A stretch of DNA of 64,000 nt, from positions 2,929,560 to 2,993,559 of the forward strand of contig NC_134390.1 of NCBI RefSeq assembly GCF_035582795.1, in the 5' to 3' direction. This document shows, piece after piece, positions 20,521-32,500 of this stretch. Made by a program: the position numbers and the translations under genes. The notes under the pieces are model-generated. The model was not told the origin of the DNA. It searched no databases and saw only the letters and a program-made list of their open reading frames with translations. This DNA comes from Mycteria americana (taxonomy: Eukaryota; Chordata; Aves; Ciconiiformes; Ciconiidae). The stretch's first letter is position 1, and every line of letters begins with the position of its first letter.

Positions 20521-22810
20521 ATGGGAGCGAATATATCAGCAGAGGAAGAGGCCATAGTTAAGCTATTGATGCAGCTCCTGATAAAAAGAGGAGTGAAATA
20601 TGACTCCTATAAGATAAAGTTATTATTGAAGTTTTTGCAAAAGCAAGGGACTCCCTCTACAGTATCTGAGGTGTTTGACGCAAAAACTTGGGAACAGGCG
20701 GAGAGAAGATTTGGGAGGCAGCGTCCAGGGCGGACGCCACCACTACTGAAGTTATGACTACGTGGCGTTTAGTAACTGAGACCCTGCGATCATGGCAAGC
20801 AGAAAAGAAAGTGCAGAATGCAGTCGCTCAGGCGGTACAAGCAGGTGATAGTGAGCCGATTGCGAGCAAGCCCCAGGAAAAAGACGTTCTTATAGACTTG
20901 GGGGAAAAAGACGGAGGCTCGGGCGAAGCAAGTGGGGAAGTGGTTTTGAAGCCGCTCCCCTCCCACAAAGCCGATGTCGCCCCCCACGCATCCGATGCAT
21001 GCATCAGAAGCACAACCCACGCCAATAGCAGAACAGGCTTTCGACCCCCGAGATTGGTGGGAGCATGTCACGGATGGAGTGAGCGTGCACTTCACTCGTT
21101 AGAGAAAAGTAAAAATATAGTTTATTGATACAGAATAGGGAGTTAACAAAGTTCAATGCGACAGTGTTTTAACAAGATTCGATGGCAAGGTGCACTCGAT
21201 TATTTACTGCATAGAGGACAGGGTCAGACAAAACTGTCAGGGAGACCCTCCCGTTGAGTCATGAGGTTTGGAAAAGGATCCCCTTGCTTTCTAAACTCCT
21301 TCTCGGAGAGGAGTCTAGGTGCGGCTAGATCCAGTCCTAGTCCCAGACTTGGTCAACGGTTTATGTCTAAAGGATTATATATATATGCGCAATCAATCCT
21401 TTATATCACTTAGCTAAGATTTCAAAGTTTAGCATGCTATTAGTCCCTTACCGAGGATCTGTTGCGGCAAGGAATCTCTCAACCTCGAGGAGTAACCTTG
21501 AGAGGCGTCCCTGCTCAAGGGGAGATCCTGGCGTGCAGCCCGCTGCCGTGCAGGAGAGCTCAAAGGGCTCTTGGGCTGCTCACTATTTATGGGGGATAAG
21601 ATGATTGACTCATAGTCATATTTGCATGCCGACCACAGGTTTTAGTTTCTTGGGTGGGTGCACAACACAATAGCCCTAGGCACAACACAATAGCCCAACA
21701 CAGGCTATTGTTGGGCTAATAGCCCAACCCTTAGGCTATTGTGTTGTTATCTGTCTCCTGAATCCACTTTGAGCTGATGGTGACCAGATGCATCCATTTA
21801 CAATCACCACTGGTGGTTATTACCTAAGCAGGGTTGCAGGAGATAAAGGTCGAGGGCGGGGGAAGCACACCGTCACAGAGCAACTCCGTAGGGAGGCACT
21901 GAAGGATGGGGAAGCTGTGGGGTTTGTGTTTCCGGTGCGCGTACAAGACAATAGACCGAATGAGTGGACCCCCTTCCAGTGGGACCTCATTAAGGAACTG
22001 AGAAAGACTGTCACTGTGTACCGTTTAAATGCGCCATTCACTCAGTCATTGTTAGAGAATGTTATGACAGGACAATTGCTAACTCCATATGACTCGTGGC
22101 AAGTGGCTGCAATGATTTTAACTCCAACCCAGTGATTGCTTTGGGAGCAAAAATGGAAAGAATCCTGCGAGGTGGCAGCCCTGAGTAATCTTGGGCGGCA
22201 AGCTGGCGATCCCCTTGCTGGGGCAGGAATTCCCCAGTTGATGGGCACTGACCTTTTGCTGGATCCCCGATTGCAAGCTAGATTAGATCTGAATATTCTC
22301 CGACAGTCCTCGGCATTAGCTTTCCGGGCTATGCTGCGGTTGCCCGAACTTGGAAAGCCAGCACAATCGTTTACTACTATACAACAGGGGCTTCAAGAAC
22401 TGTATATGGAATTCATTGATAGACTGAGGGATGCGCTAGATAAACAAATTGAGAATCCTGAGGCGAAGGAAGCCCTAATACTGAAATGGGCAGTGGAAAA
22501 TGCAACTACGGACTGTAAAAAGTTATTGCAAGCAATGCCTGTTAACTCTACATTAGTGCAGATGATCGAAGCGTGCAATCGTGTTGGATCTATTGAACAT
22601 CACACTGCTGCGTTGGCTGGAGCGTTTACCGCTGCCCTCAAAATCAGGCAGAGGGTTATTGGAGACAAGCGCTGCTATCGGTGCCATACTATAGGGCATC
22701 TAGCTGCTGACTGCCCGCAGCGAGGGTCAGCTATTGGCCGGAGCGCTGGTTCTAATCCTCCTACCTTATGTCCAAGCTGCGGAAAGGGCTGGCACTGAGC
22801 CAACAAGTGT
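20521..22810 (+). pseudogene. gag of the class II provirus, broken
   Basis: The frame opens at 20521 (MGANIS, a myristoylation-type start) and encodes a matrix-like domain. A frameshift near 20700 moves reading to another frame, which continues to the solo LTR at 21066. After that LTR, the capsid runs from 21878; an in-frame TGA stands at 22133-22135. The major homology region is visible near 22388-22440 (pattern QGLQELYMEFIDRL). The nucleocapsid has one intact CCHC finger at about 22672-22713 and a second at about 22770-22810, where the residue after the His is a stop codon. One frameshift, one 0.8-kb insertion and two stops make it non-functional. Confidence 0.9.
21066..21877 (-). mobile_element. 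Solo LTR nested in gag
   Basis: It is 812 bp with inverted ends: TGTCAC at the left and GTCACA at the right on the plus strand. It is flanked by GAGCA at 21061-21065 and 21878-21882, a 5-bp target duplication. The minus strand is the sense strand: a polyadenylation signal (TTTATT on plus) is near 21120 and a TATA-like CATAAATAG near 21590. The same family recurs at 41295-42054. This copy has a locally expanded palindromic AATAGCCCAAC region near 21670-21740. Confidence 0.93.
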
Positions 22811-22984
22811 TGTTCAAAATACAACGCGGAAGGACAGCCTCTGCCAACGTGGCAGGGAAACGGGAGGCGGAGCGCGAGGTGGGGATGCGCGATGACACAA
22901 GTTCCGTCGCCCCTCGGACCGGAAGGATACCGCGACAACAATGCCACAGATGTCGTCACCATGGATACATTCTCCGCCAGGACC

Positions 22985-23680
22985 TGAGGAAGCGCCGGAC
23001 TGGATGTTGCCACGGTAACGGATTTTACTCTTTGGGGACCCCATGTTCAAAAGATTCCACTGAATGTAAAGGGACCCTTAGGGCAAGGGTATAGCACACT
23101 TTTGTTGGGCAGATCTAGTACCACATTGACGGGTCTGTTCGTTTTGCCCGGGGTTACTGACGCTGATTTTACCGGACAGATTCAAGCTATGGTCTGGACC
23201 CCCTCTCCTCCAATGTTTATACCCAGAAAAACTAGAATTGCCCAACTCATCCTGTTTAAGGCAGTAGTTCCACAGGCTGAAAACTGTGACGGATGTGACG
23301 CAGGTTTTGGATCAACCGGTCCTCCTGCAATTTTTTGGGCTACGCAGGTTGCTGCCACTAGACCTATGCTTGCCGTGATGTTGTATAATCCTCACACAAG
23401 CTCTGCTTGTGTTCAACTGCCAGTTCTCATAGACACAGGGATGGATGTTACTGTGCTAGCCTTGAAAGATTGGCCACGCAGTTGGCCACTGGCCACCCCC
23501 ACGGGAGGCTTAGTTGGTGTTGGTGGCACTTCACATACTTTTCAAAGTATTAATTCGCTTACCATTAAAACTCAAGAAGGATTCACATTCACTGTATGCC
23601 CATACGTAACTAATTTACCCATGAGTCTATTGGGAAGGGACGTGATGGCACAAGATGGTTTTACCCTGAACTGTCCTTAA
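22985..23680 (+). pseudogene. dUTPase-protease region of the class II provirus
   Basis: A dUTPase domain precedes the protease, as in betaretroviruses. Visible dUTPase motifs are SAGLDVA near 22993 in one frame, LPGVTDADFTG near 23143, RIAQLILF near 23233 and the C-terminal GFGSTG near 23304. The protease follows without a break: active site DTG in LIDTGMDVTVL near 23428 and LLGRDVM near 23628, with the stop at 23678-23680. The dUTPase N-terminal part is joined through a stop and frame change, but the protease frame (23102-23680) is open. Confidence 0.85.
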
Positions 23681-23689
23681 AATTTTCGG

Positions 23690-25005
23690 TAGCGGCCATT
23701 GATGAGCGACCGACAATTAAACTAACCTGGAAAAAAGACACGCCCATTTAGGTAGATCAATGGCCGCTCCCCAGAGAAAAGGTCGCTGCACTTCAAGAGT
23801 TAGTCGCAGAGCAACTCCAACAGGGGCACATCACACCTACAACCAGTCCCTGGAATCCTCCGGTATTTATTATTAAAAAGAAAAGCGGAAAATGGCGGCT
23901 GTTGCATGATTTGAGACAAATAAATGAAGTAATAGAAGAAATGGGGTCACTCCAGCCCGGATTACCTTCACCGACTATGATACCCCGAAATTGGGACATA
24001 GTAGTTATAGATTTGAAAGACTGCTTTTTTACAATCCCTTTGCACCCTGCAGATGCGCCTCGTTTTGCATTTTCAGTGCCTAAGGTAAATTGAGGTGAAC
24101 CCATGGACAGGTATCATTGGACTGTCTTACCTCAAGGTATGAAAACCTCTCCAACAATGTGTCAGGTATATGTGGCCGAAGCCATACGCCCTGTGCGACT
24201 CAGATTTCCAGAAATGTATATTTATCATTATAGGGATGATATTTTGCTTGCTAGCCCTACGAACAACCAAGTGCAAGAGGCGTTACCTGTTTTAAGGAGT
24301 GCATTGCAAAACCGAGGCCTCCAGATTGCACCCGAAAAGATCCAAATGGAAGCACCCTGGAAATATCTTGGGTGGAAAATATTACAACAAACCATTCAAC
24401 CTCAGAATGTGGCCATTTCTACAGACATCAAAACATTGAATGACGTACAAAAACTATTGGGCAACATAAATTGGATCAGAACACAATGTGGTATAGACAA
24501 CGAAACATTAGCACCGTTGTTTGAGTTATTAAAAGGGGACACTGATCTTAATGCTCCTCGACAATGGACCACAGCGGCGAAAAATGCTCTGAGAACAGTG
24601 AATGAAAGACTCTCCCTGCAGCAATGTCACCGACGAGTTGAAAATCTACCCTTGCAGTTATATACTTGTAATCAAGAACAACAACCTTTAGCAATTATTG
24701 GACAATGGGAGACTCGGGAAAGAGACCCCCTTATACTGTTAGAATGGGTGTTTTTGCCGTATCAATCTATGAAGACTCTTGTTACTCGCATTGAGCTGTT
24801 TGCTGCCCTAATCAAAAGAGGCAGAGAACGAATTGTCGAAATGACTGGGAAAGAACCTGAACTTATTATTCTTCCAGTTGTAAAAAATTACCTAAATTGG
24901 TGTTTGCAAAATAGCCTGGAACTTCAAATGGCTTTAGCGGGGTTTGATGGGCAAATAGAATGGAAACCCCTTTACCACTTGTTTAGTCGGCATCCCATTA
25001 TGTAG
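23690..25005 (+). pseudogene. Partial pol (reverse transcriptase, connection) of the class II provirus
   Basis: Reverse transcriptase begins near 23720. A stop interrupts it near 23750, and another lies at 24091-24093 between the fingers and palm. Visible motifs are [12 protein letters not shown] near 23890, the first catalytic Asp in [10 protein letters not shown] near 24000, and LPQGMKTSPTMCQ near 24127. The catalytic motif at 24229-24240 reads YRDD: the second residue, normally Met or Val, is Arg. From 24103 the frame is open for 300 codons through thumb and connection, then ends at 25005. RNase H and integrase are absent. Confidence 0.9.
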
Positions 25006-25080
25006 TCTAGAATATGAAGGACCGGTTAACCGTATTGCTCCAAGTGTCAGTATTTTTTTACAAAGAATGGAATCAGAGCA

Positions 25081-26103
25081 ATGGACCAATGGGATGGGTG
25101 GATGTCGCACGGACTGCAGACCGACTTAGAACCGCAAGAATTAAACATCTTGGGGTGTGTCACCGCCACTGCATGCTTGCAGTTCAATTATACAGGAACG
25201 AGTAAAACTTTAAAGAGGGATGTTACAGCAAGTTTAGCTGTTTATCAGAATGGGTCAATGCGGTGCAATTATACTTCACCGAACGTTTCCAAATCCACCA
25301 AGGTTCCGTTCTTGCTGCCTGCAGGAATTTTTTTAATTTGTGGCGATAGAGCATGGCAAGGTATCCCTTCTCATATATCTGGAGGGCCTTGTACCCTAGG
25401 ACGCCTTACCTTGCTAACACCAAATACATCCATGATATTGAATATATCCCATATCTTAAGAAAAAAACAGAAACGTGAAATTCACAAATATCAAGATGGA
25501 TGTAATGACAAACTTGATTTTTGGCGGGCTGGCAAAACCATATTGACTTCTTTTTTAGCACCTGGTGTTGCCGCAGCACAAGCATTAACCACTTTAAATA
25601 AGTTAGGCTGTTGGCTTGCAAAACAAAATAATGCTACATCTGCAGCTCTTAGCGCACTTTTAACAGATGTAGATTCTATAAGACATGCCACTTTACAGAG
25701 TAGAGCCGCTATCGATTTTCTGCTTTTAGTCCAAGGCCACGGGTGTGAAGAGTTTGAAGGCATGCGTTGTATGAATCTGTCTGATCACTCTCAAACTATC
25801 TATCAGCAAATTAAGTCTCTGCAAAAGCTCACAGGCAAGCTAAAGACTAGTTCAATTGGGCTTGAATCATGGTTGACTAGCTTAGGCATAGAAGGTTGGC
25901 TGAAAGAATTAATCAAAGTAGCTATCATCATATTAATCGTAATTGTTGTTTTGTTAATTGTTTTGCCGTGTTTGTTGCAATGCTTGCAAAAAATGGTAAG
26001 TAAATCGATGCAATCAGTCTGGCTCATAGAAACAAAAAAAGGGGGAAATGTAGGAGACCAGTACACCGATGACCTTGATTTAATAAACACATCTCTGAAC
26101 TAA
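25081..26103 (+). pseudogene. 5'-truncated env with an open 340-codon frame
   Basis: The frame covers the C-terminal part of the surface subunit and the whole transmembrane subunit, with several N-X-S/T sites. A furin-type cleavage site RKKQKR is near 25463. A fusion-like hydrophobic segment and a heptad-rich stretch follow. The conserved immunosuppressive-like region is near 25690-25790; its Cys motif reads C-x7-C, with Arg in place of the first Cys of the usual CX6CC pair. A membrane anchor lies near 25915-25980 and a short tail runs into the 3' LTR, where the stop is. The N-terminal half of the surface subunit is lost by the same deletion that removed integrase, so the Met at 25081 is not the original start. 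The long open frame is notable given how broken gag and pol are. Confidence 0.85.
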
Positions 26104-26373
26104 GATCATGTGCGAGGGGCCCAGAGGAAAAAAGGAAAACAAGGAACACAGAAGAAGGAACAAAAGAATGCAGAAGAAGGAACAACAAGATAACTATAAG
26201 CCAATGAAATATTGCATGCTAAAAGTTATAGAGCCAATTAGATGGTTAGAATAAGCGCGTGCATTGCGTGTGCTTCGCGTGAACCGGTTGGGATAAGTAT
26301 AAAAAAGAGTGCTGTCAGGTAAATAAAGGTCCCCCCTACTATCAGCACCGGAGTCCGTGTCTCATTCCCTTCA
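26049..26373 (+). mobile_element. 3' LTR of the class II provirus
   Basis: It is 325 bp, preceded by the polypurine tract AAAAAAAGGGGGAAA. It is nearly identical to the 5' LTR and has the same TATA and AATAAA signals. The env stop codon lies within its first 55 bases. Confidence 0.94.
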
Positions 26374-26572
26374 TGAGGGTGGTGAGGCACTGGAACAGGT
26401 TGCCCAGAGAAGTTGCGGATGCCCCATCCCTGAAGTGTTCAAGGCCAGGTGGGATGGGGCTTTGAGCAACCTGGTCTGGTGGAAGGTGTCTCTGCCCATG
26501 GCAGGGGGGTTGGAACTAGATGATCTTTAAGGTGCCTTCCAACCCAAACCATTCTGTGATTCTATGATATTT
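26374..26572 (+). mobile_element. CR1 LINE, 3' portion
   Basis: The CR1 3' end resumes at the duplicated TGAGGG, with the GTGAGGCACTGGAACAGGTT block. It ends at CTGTGATTCTATGAT, the typical 3' terminal repeat of CR1. Confidence 0.95.
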
Positions 26573-29500
26573 TAACTATTTAAAAACATGTCTTTTTTCT
26601 CTGTGCACAAAACATTGATGGTATTTGCTGAACTAGCTTGCTAATTAGTTAATTGTTTGAGTAGCACTTGCCTGTCTCCCTTTTCCTAGAGGGATGATCT
26701 GTCCTGTCTTGGAAGCAAGAGAATGTCCCAGTCTCTGATGCTTTTGCTGATTTTTCTGCTTAACTTGCGGTAAGTCAGTTCAACTTGGACATGTACCTCT
26801 TGAGCGTTACCTGGTACTGCGTGTAGTTATTGTCAGCAGTGAGGGCAGGGGAAGGGCAAAATTTGGCAGAATATTGACCTGTTTACTCCTCCATACAAAA
26901 GGAAGCATTTTTGCAAGTTTGACAAGTGAATTGTGAAGTCGACTGTGATTACACCCCAGAGGAGGCTCTAGCCAACGCACGCATCAGCAAAGCATAAGTC
27001 CTGGGCAACTTGATTCCTACCCCCAAAAAACCCCCCACTAAGCTGCTTATTTTGTGCAGGACACTAATTTTGCGTACTTCGCCCCTCTGTTTGGTATGTG
27101 ATAGTTAGGACCACTTACAGCAAAGGTTTGTCTCCAGCTTCTGAGCAAACCTTCCCCACTTCCCCCTCCCTGCCCTCTCTGCAGTTGAATTCTGCCAGCT
27201 CCTGCAGGCAGGAGCATCCTCCTGTGAAGTCTAGAGCTGGAGAAAGGGCTCTTGCCCAACCTTTCTCCAGCTTGGTGCCCAGCTGTGGCTCCTCCAGTTA
27301 ATGGTTTAGGTGGGCCTGGCAGTGATGGGATGGGGTGGGGCGGTGGGGAAGAGGAGGGTGGCTGCAGCACTCTCTCTTTGGAGGGCTCATTGGTGAGCTA
27401 AACAGCTGCTCCTGAGCTGGTGCCTAACAGCTTGTGTATCAAGTGGTGTTGTTCTCTGGTTCCCAGTCAACAAAGACTTTGGTGGGGTTTTTCTTTGTGT
27501 GCCCTTTGGCTGAGGGCAAGGACTCCACTGATGAGAGGGGGCCGAGAGTTTTTGAACACAGGAGATAGCCTCAATGGAGGATATTCTATTGTTTTTCTTG
27601 AGCCGGGGTTAGTTTTGCCTTGTCTTCTGTCTCTCTTGCTATTCCCCTGTCACTTCTACAACATGTTCCCAACTGTACCTTCTACAGGCCCCGTGCTCTC
27701 CCCAAGGTGTTGATATTGTACCTGCACATGAGGATTTGACAAGGAGTTGTTGGAGTGACAAAAAGTGCTGATAGGTCAAAGCTCCAGTGAGAAAAGTAAT
27801 TGTTCAGAGACCTTGTGTCTCAAGCCACCCGTAGGCAGTGTAACTGACTGCATGGACTACCACCTGTGGGTAGCAGCTGTCTCAACTATTTTAATGACAG
27901 GGGGTGGGGGAAATATGTTCAGGAGGGGTTTTGTTTGGGTTAAAGCTTTGCTCTCTCTGTTTTTCACCTAGTTGAAAGCATCTACAGTACTGCTGCCAAA
28001 GGAATGCTAGCAAGACCCAGCCTGGCTGGGAGGGCCCCTTGCCTTGAAACCATGAATCACTGCTGATTGCTTCTCAACTTGTTAGACCCGAGGATAAAGG
28101 TCTGTTTATCAAATAAAAATAGTAGCCAATGGGAGGATCCCTGAGGTGATGACTTCTTGGGCACCATCTGAGGGATTGTCATTGGGTTTTGCTTCAGAAA
28201 TTAAGTTCTTGAAGCAAGGCACCTGGCTTCTTATAAATACAGTCTGGTCCCTGGCAGACATCTCCTTGCATCAGTGGGGTGTTGACTTCCCCCCTCAGAG
28301 TACTTGTGTGAGTAGGCTCACTGACAGCTCTACACAAGCAGACCGATGGGCTAGTGGCCTGATGGAAGTCAGGATTTGGTTGTATTTGAGAACTGTTTTG
28401 TTGTTGTAATTGGCTAGACTTGTTTGGAGATACTGTATGTTCTTGATGAAGAAGCATTAGAGTGATGCTTAGGAGGTATGTGCTTAAATGAAGACTTAAA
28501 TTAAATTATCTTGTGTATTACATAATTTCTTCAGTATAAGTGAATTAAAATGATGCAATCGGTAGTAAGATGGATAGTATCTAACATAAATCATAATCAT
28601 TTGAGCAAGTATTTCACTTTACTTTATTGTTCTAGCAAAGTGAAGAATATACTCCCTGTCTCTCGACGGCTGTTGTGCACTGCTCCGGGCAGGGGCAACC
28701 TGTTGCTGGGACCGTGCCAGCACAGTGACCGTGCAGAGGTGTGAACTGGTGATGCCCATGGCCTGAGCTGGGCACGCGGGAGGTTGGAGCGTGGGATTTG
28801 TGCTGGAGTAATGCTGAGTTGGGATGAAGCAAAGCGCCTGTTGGAGAGGGCGTGACAGTGTCCGTATGAAGTCTGTGTGAGGTTACGCCCCAGCCACACG
28901 CTACTAGTGCCTCTCCTTACTCCAGCTCTCAAAGAGATGCTGAGGCTCCTCTTCTGCTGTGCCTGCACTGGGAAGTCTCTTCCCAGGTGGAGACTGGGCT
29001 TGTAAGGCCTTGGCACGTCATCCCTCTTTCTTGTATTTGTACCGCAGTGGTGCCTGACCGTTTCCTACAGTGTAAAGGCCTAACAGGAACACATGGATCA
29101 GGACTGTGTTTGCAGCTTCAAAAAGCTTATTTGGAACCTTTCTCCAGGTTACTATTGATACGTCTTGACCTAGTGCATTACCGTTGTCTTTGAGGGAACT
29201 GAGAGAAGTGTGTGACGCCCAGTCTCAAAAAGGCAAGTTTTGGATGTTGCAAGACCTCCTCTTTGAGTATTTCTCTCCCCTTTGTCTCAACAGAGAAAGA
29301 CACATGGGATAAGAGTTGTGTCAGAATGGTGTGGTGTAACAGACCCTGCCCTGCAGCGGGTCCTTGGACTTGGGTAAATTCCCAATGTCCTTCTGGCTGC
29401 TTCGTTCTCGAGTTGAAGTGCTGCGTAGTCCATGAGTGATTCTGATCCAGCTGCTTTGGTCAGAGGGCGTTCAAATTAGTTGTGAGTCTTGAAGGGCAGG

Positions 29501-32500
29501 GAGGGAGTCAGACACGAAAAGGAAGGTGCATCCTTAGTCCATGTACTGTCCACACAGGTGTCTGGGGGGGAGTTGTTCACTGTGGGGGTTTATTTCTGTG
29601 GGGTTTTCGCGTTCTCTAGTAAACCAGTGAAGAAATGGTGAAGAAGCTTGTTTCTTGAGAAGACAGCCACGTTTTCATTTGTCTCAATTTGTATCAGTTC
29701 CATCTATTTTCATCGCCCTGGTTTTGGGGCATCCTTACCATCTTTGGTCACGCACCCTACTCTTGCTCCCGTGGAGCTGCTCTGCCAAGCTGTGCAGGGA
29801 GGGCAAGTGCGATGGTTGCATTTTCGGATGCAGAGACGCTTTTCTTCATGTGTCCACATGTTTCTGCCCTCAGAAAGTTGTTGAAATAAATTTCTGCTAA
29901 AAGGTAGTGCTGGGAGAGAGGGAGGTTTCTTGAAGAGGTCCTTTGAGAGGCCTCCCTTAGGTGGATTATCAATTTGTCTGGCTTAGAGGTTGTCATGCTT
30001 TTGCCTGTTGCTACTGTGGATGATACTTAATATTTGAGAACAGCATAGTCCCTGCTGTGCACAGAGAGGAATTCATCTGTAGCCTGGTGATTGGCTTTAC
30101 ATACCAGATGCTTGCAAAATCTGGTGTCCAACCCACCAGAAGGGGATTTTCAGCTCCATCGTTCCTGTTGGGCTGTTGAGTCCAGCCAAAACAGAGGCTT
30201 GGTTTCCTTGTACGGGCAGGTGAATGGTGACCTGTTTGAACCTTTTCGGTTTATCTTGGAAGTGTTTACCCATTGACCTTCCCTTTTGGTAGCTTTCATT
30301 GATTCTGTTATGTACTTGGCCTGCATTACTCTTCTATACTGGGGCCTGGAGTATAAGGTTGGAGACATAGGGTGGTGTTAAAATGGGCTCGTGAACCTTG
30401 TGCAGAAATGAGTTGTTCAACTCCAGGATTGTTCCAACACAAAATAGCTCGTGTTTGATGTTCCCCTGCTTCCCCCGCCTCGTGGAATTATGCTGCTGCC
30501 CCCTCAAAATTTTTATAATATATAGATCTAGAAAATAGACTTAGCTTAGCATTTTTATTATGGCCCTAGGAAGATTTTAGGTCCTCGGTTTCGCTGATAC
30601 CTTCTTGACGGCTTTGCTAATGAATGGAAGGTTTTCCTTGGTGTTATTGCAGCTCCCAAAGTGCCTGTGGTAACACAGGTTTTCATACATCTGTGGCATT
30701 TCCCAAGGGGGCCTTAAACCCAAGCTGAACCGCCTTATATGTGGCTATATATGAGGGTCAGGTGCGAGGATATTCCACAAGTCCTCTAAACTAAAAAGCA
30801 TTGCAACGGGTGCACTTAAACAGCAGATTTGCAATGAGCTTCCAGTGAAGCTAAGGTTTTGTGTGCAGCTGTGAGACATCTTCAGCCAATCTTCTCTTCC
30901 CTGTGGTATACGGAAAGCGGTCTCGGCCTTTCCCGCTGTCCAGCAGAGCCCGAGTCGTTTCCCTGCTTACTGAAGTTAAGGGCAAAGCTCTCCCGTGGAC
31001 TTCAGCAGTGGGGGACCGGAGGCTGATGTGGAAGGATACTGGGAGAGGACCGTTTGCCTCAGCAGTGGGCTATGCACAGCTGATACCGCAGCTTCATCCC
31101 TGTCCACTAACTCTGATCTGTCTTGTGTTGCTAATAGTATTTCTCAGGGTGGATTTCTGTTCGCTGTGGCAGGTAATCTAGGTAGCACGAACTGAAATCA
31201 GTTTGGGTTTAATGTTCAGTCTCACAGGAGGATCTGCTGTGATGTTTTATGTTAAATGAAGGATCAAAGTTAAACCTAGAAAAAGGCTGTGGCTGGAAAA
31301 TCCAGCAAACTTCTCCTGGTACTTGGGCGTTGTTGTGTTGATGCTGTATATCTGAAACATGGGGAGAAAGGTTACAGAAAATTACTACAGAACTTGTAGC
31401 GAGCAACGAGCCAGGCACATTTCGGAGCACAGATCTGGCTTCTCAAGGTAGAAATTGCTGCTTTTGTCGGACGCTTGCAACATGCATCTATGAGATGCGT
31501 CGCGCCCTGTGCTGCTTTTCAAAGCACAGTAGTGCTGACAGCACTACTGAATTGCCCTGCATTTGCTGAACAGCGGGTGGCTGAAAAACAAAGCAAAACC
31601 AAGAAAAGCAACAAGTTCATGCCAGCTCTGATGAAAATCTACATGTATATTTTTCTGCAGGTTGCTGTATTGTCAAGTGTGGGGAGCATCTCCCCGCAGG
31701 CAGACCTGCATGGTGCTGGCACTGCTATGCTGCTTCTGAGGGTAAGGAGAAGGTCTGAAGGAAGGGGATATCTGAACAGTGAGGAAGTCTACATTGTGGG
31801 AAGCAAAATGAGCGAAGAGCTCTCGGCAGTCAGTGGGAACGTGCTTTCCAGCTTGCCCCTCTCGAAGAGACTGCGCGAGCATTCCCACAAGAGTCTGGTT
31901 TGATGACAAGGATTGGAATGGGAACCAATGATTTCTTTAGCAGGGAGCAGGGTGTTTTTGCTGAGATGGTTTCATATGCAGTCGTGCGGGGCATTTTCTA
32001 TGGCCCTTTTCTCGGGCTCCTCAGGCTCCTTCTTTAAGCAAGGTATTGGACAACGATAACACCTGCAGATGAGACGCATCCTGATTAGTTGTCACAGTGC
32101 TAAGGCAGCTGTCCTCTGATAAAGCAGCAGTCCTTATAGCCTCTGGATGTGACTTGGTAGTTAGCTTCTCATAACCATGGTCATAATACAAACAACTTCA
32201 TTTCTGAAAGATTGAGTTTGCTTGCAGAGGCCTGAGAAGACAACAGTCAGATGCAGGAAAACAAAGCCTGAGAGTTCACCAAAGGAAACTCTGAGGGATG
32301 GGAATGAAGAATCACAGCCAGTCCTGTGGAAATAGTCAGTTCTTGGGGAAATCCTTTGGTATTCCTGCTTCGCTGTCTCTTCTGCACCTATCTGGTCACG
32401 TTCATTCTGATTTCATAAACACCCAAACAACACATATGCTTTTAAAGGTCTGAAAATACTGTAATGGGATTATCCAGAACTGCTAGAAGCACGTGTGGCA

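Larger units (their letters stand above)
20046..26373 (+). mobile_element. Class II (alpha/beta-like) provirus inserted in CR1
   Basis: This is a two-LTR provirus of 6.3 kb, including a nested 812-bp solo LTR. The 6-bp duplication TGAGGG (20040-20045, 26374-26379) is typical of class II integration. The order is 5' LTR, primer site, gag, dUTPase-protease, partial pol, partial env, 3' LTR. RNase H, integrase and the N-terminal part of env are missing between about 24950 and 25080. By eye the LTRs differ at about nine positions plus a 2-bp indel over ~323 bp, so the insertion is moderately old. Confidence 0.93.
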
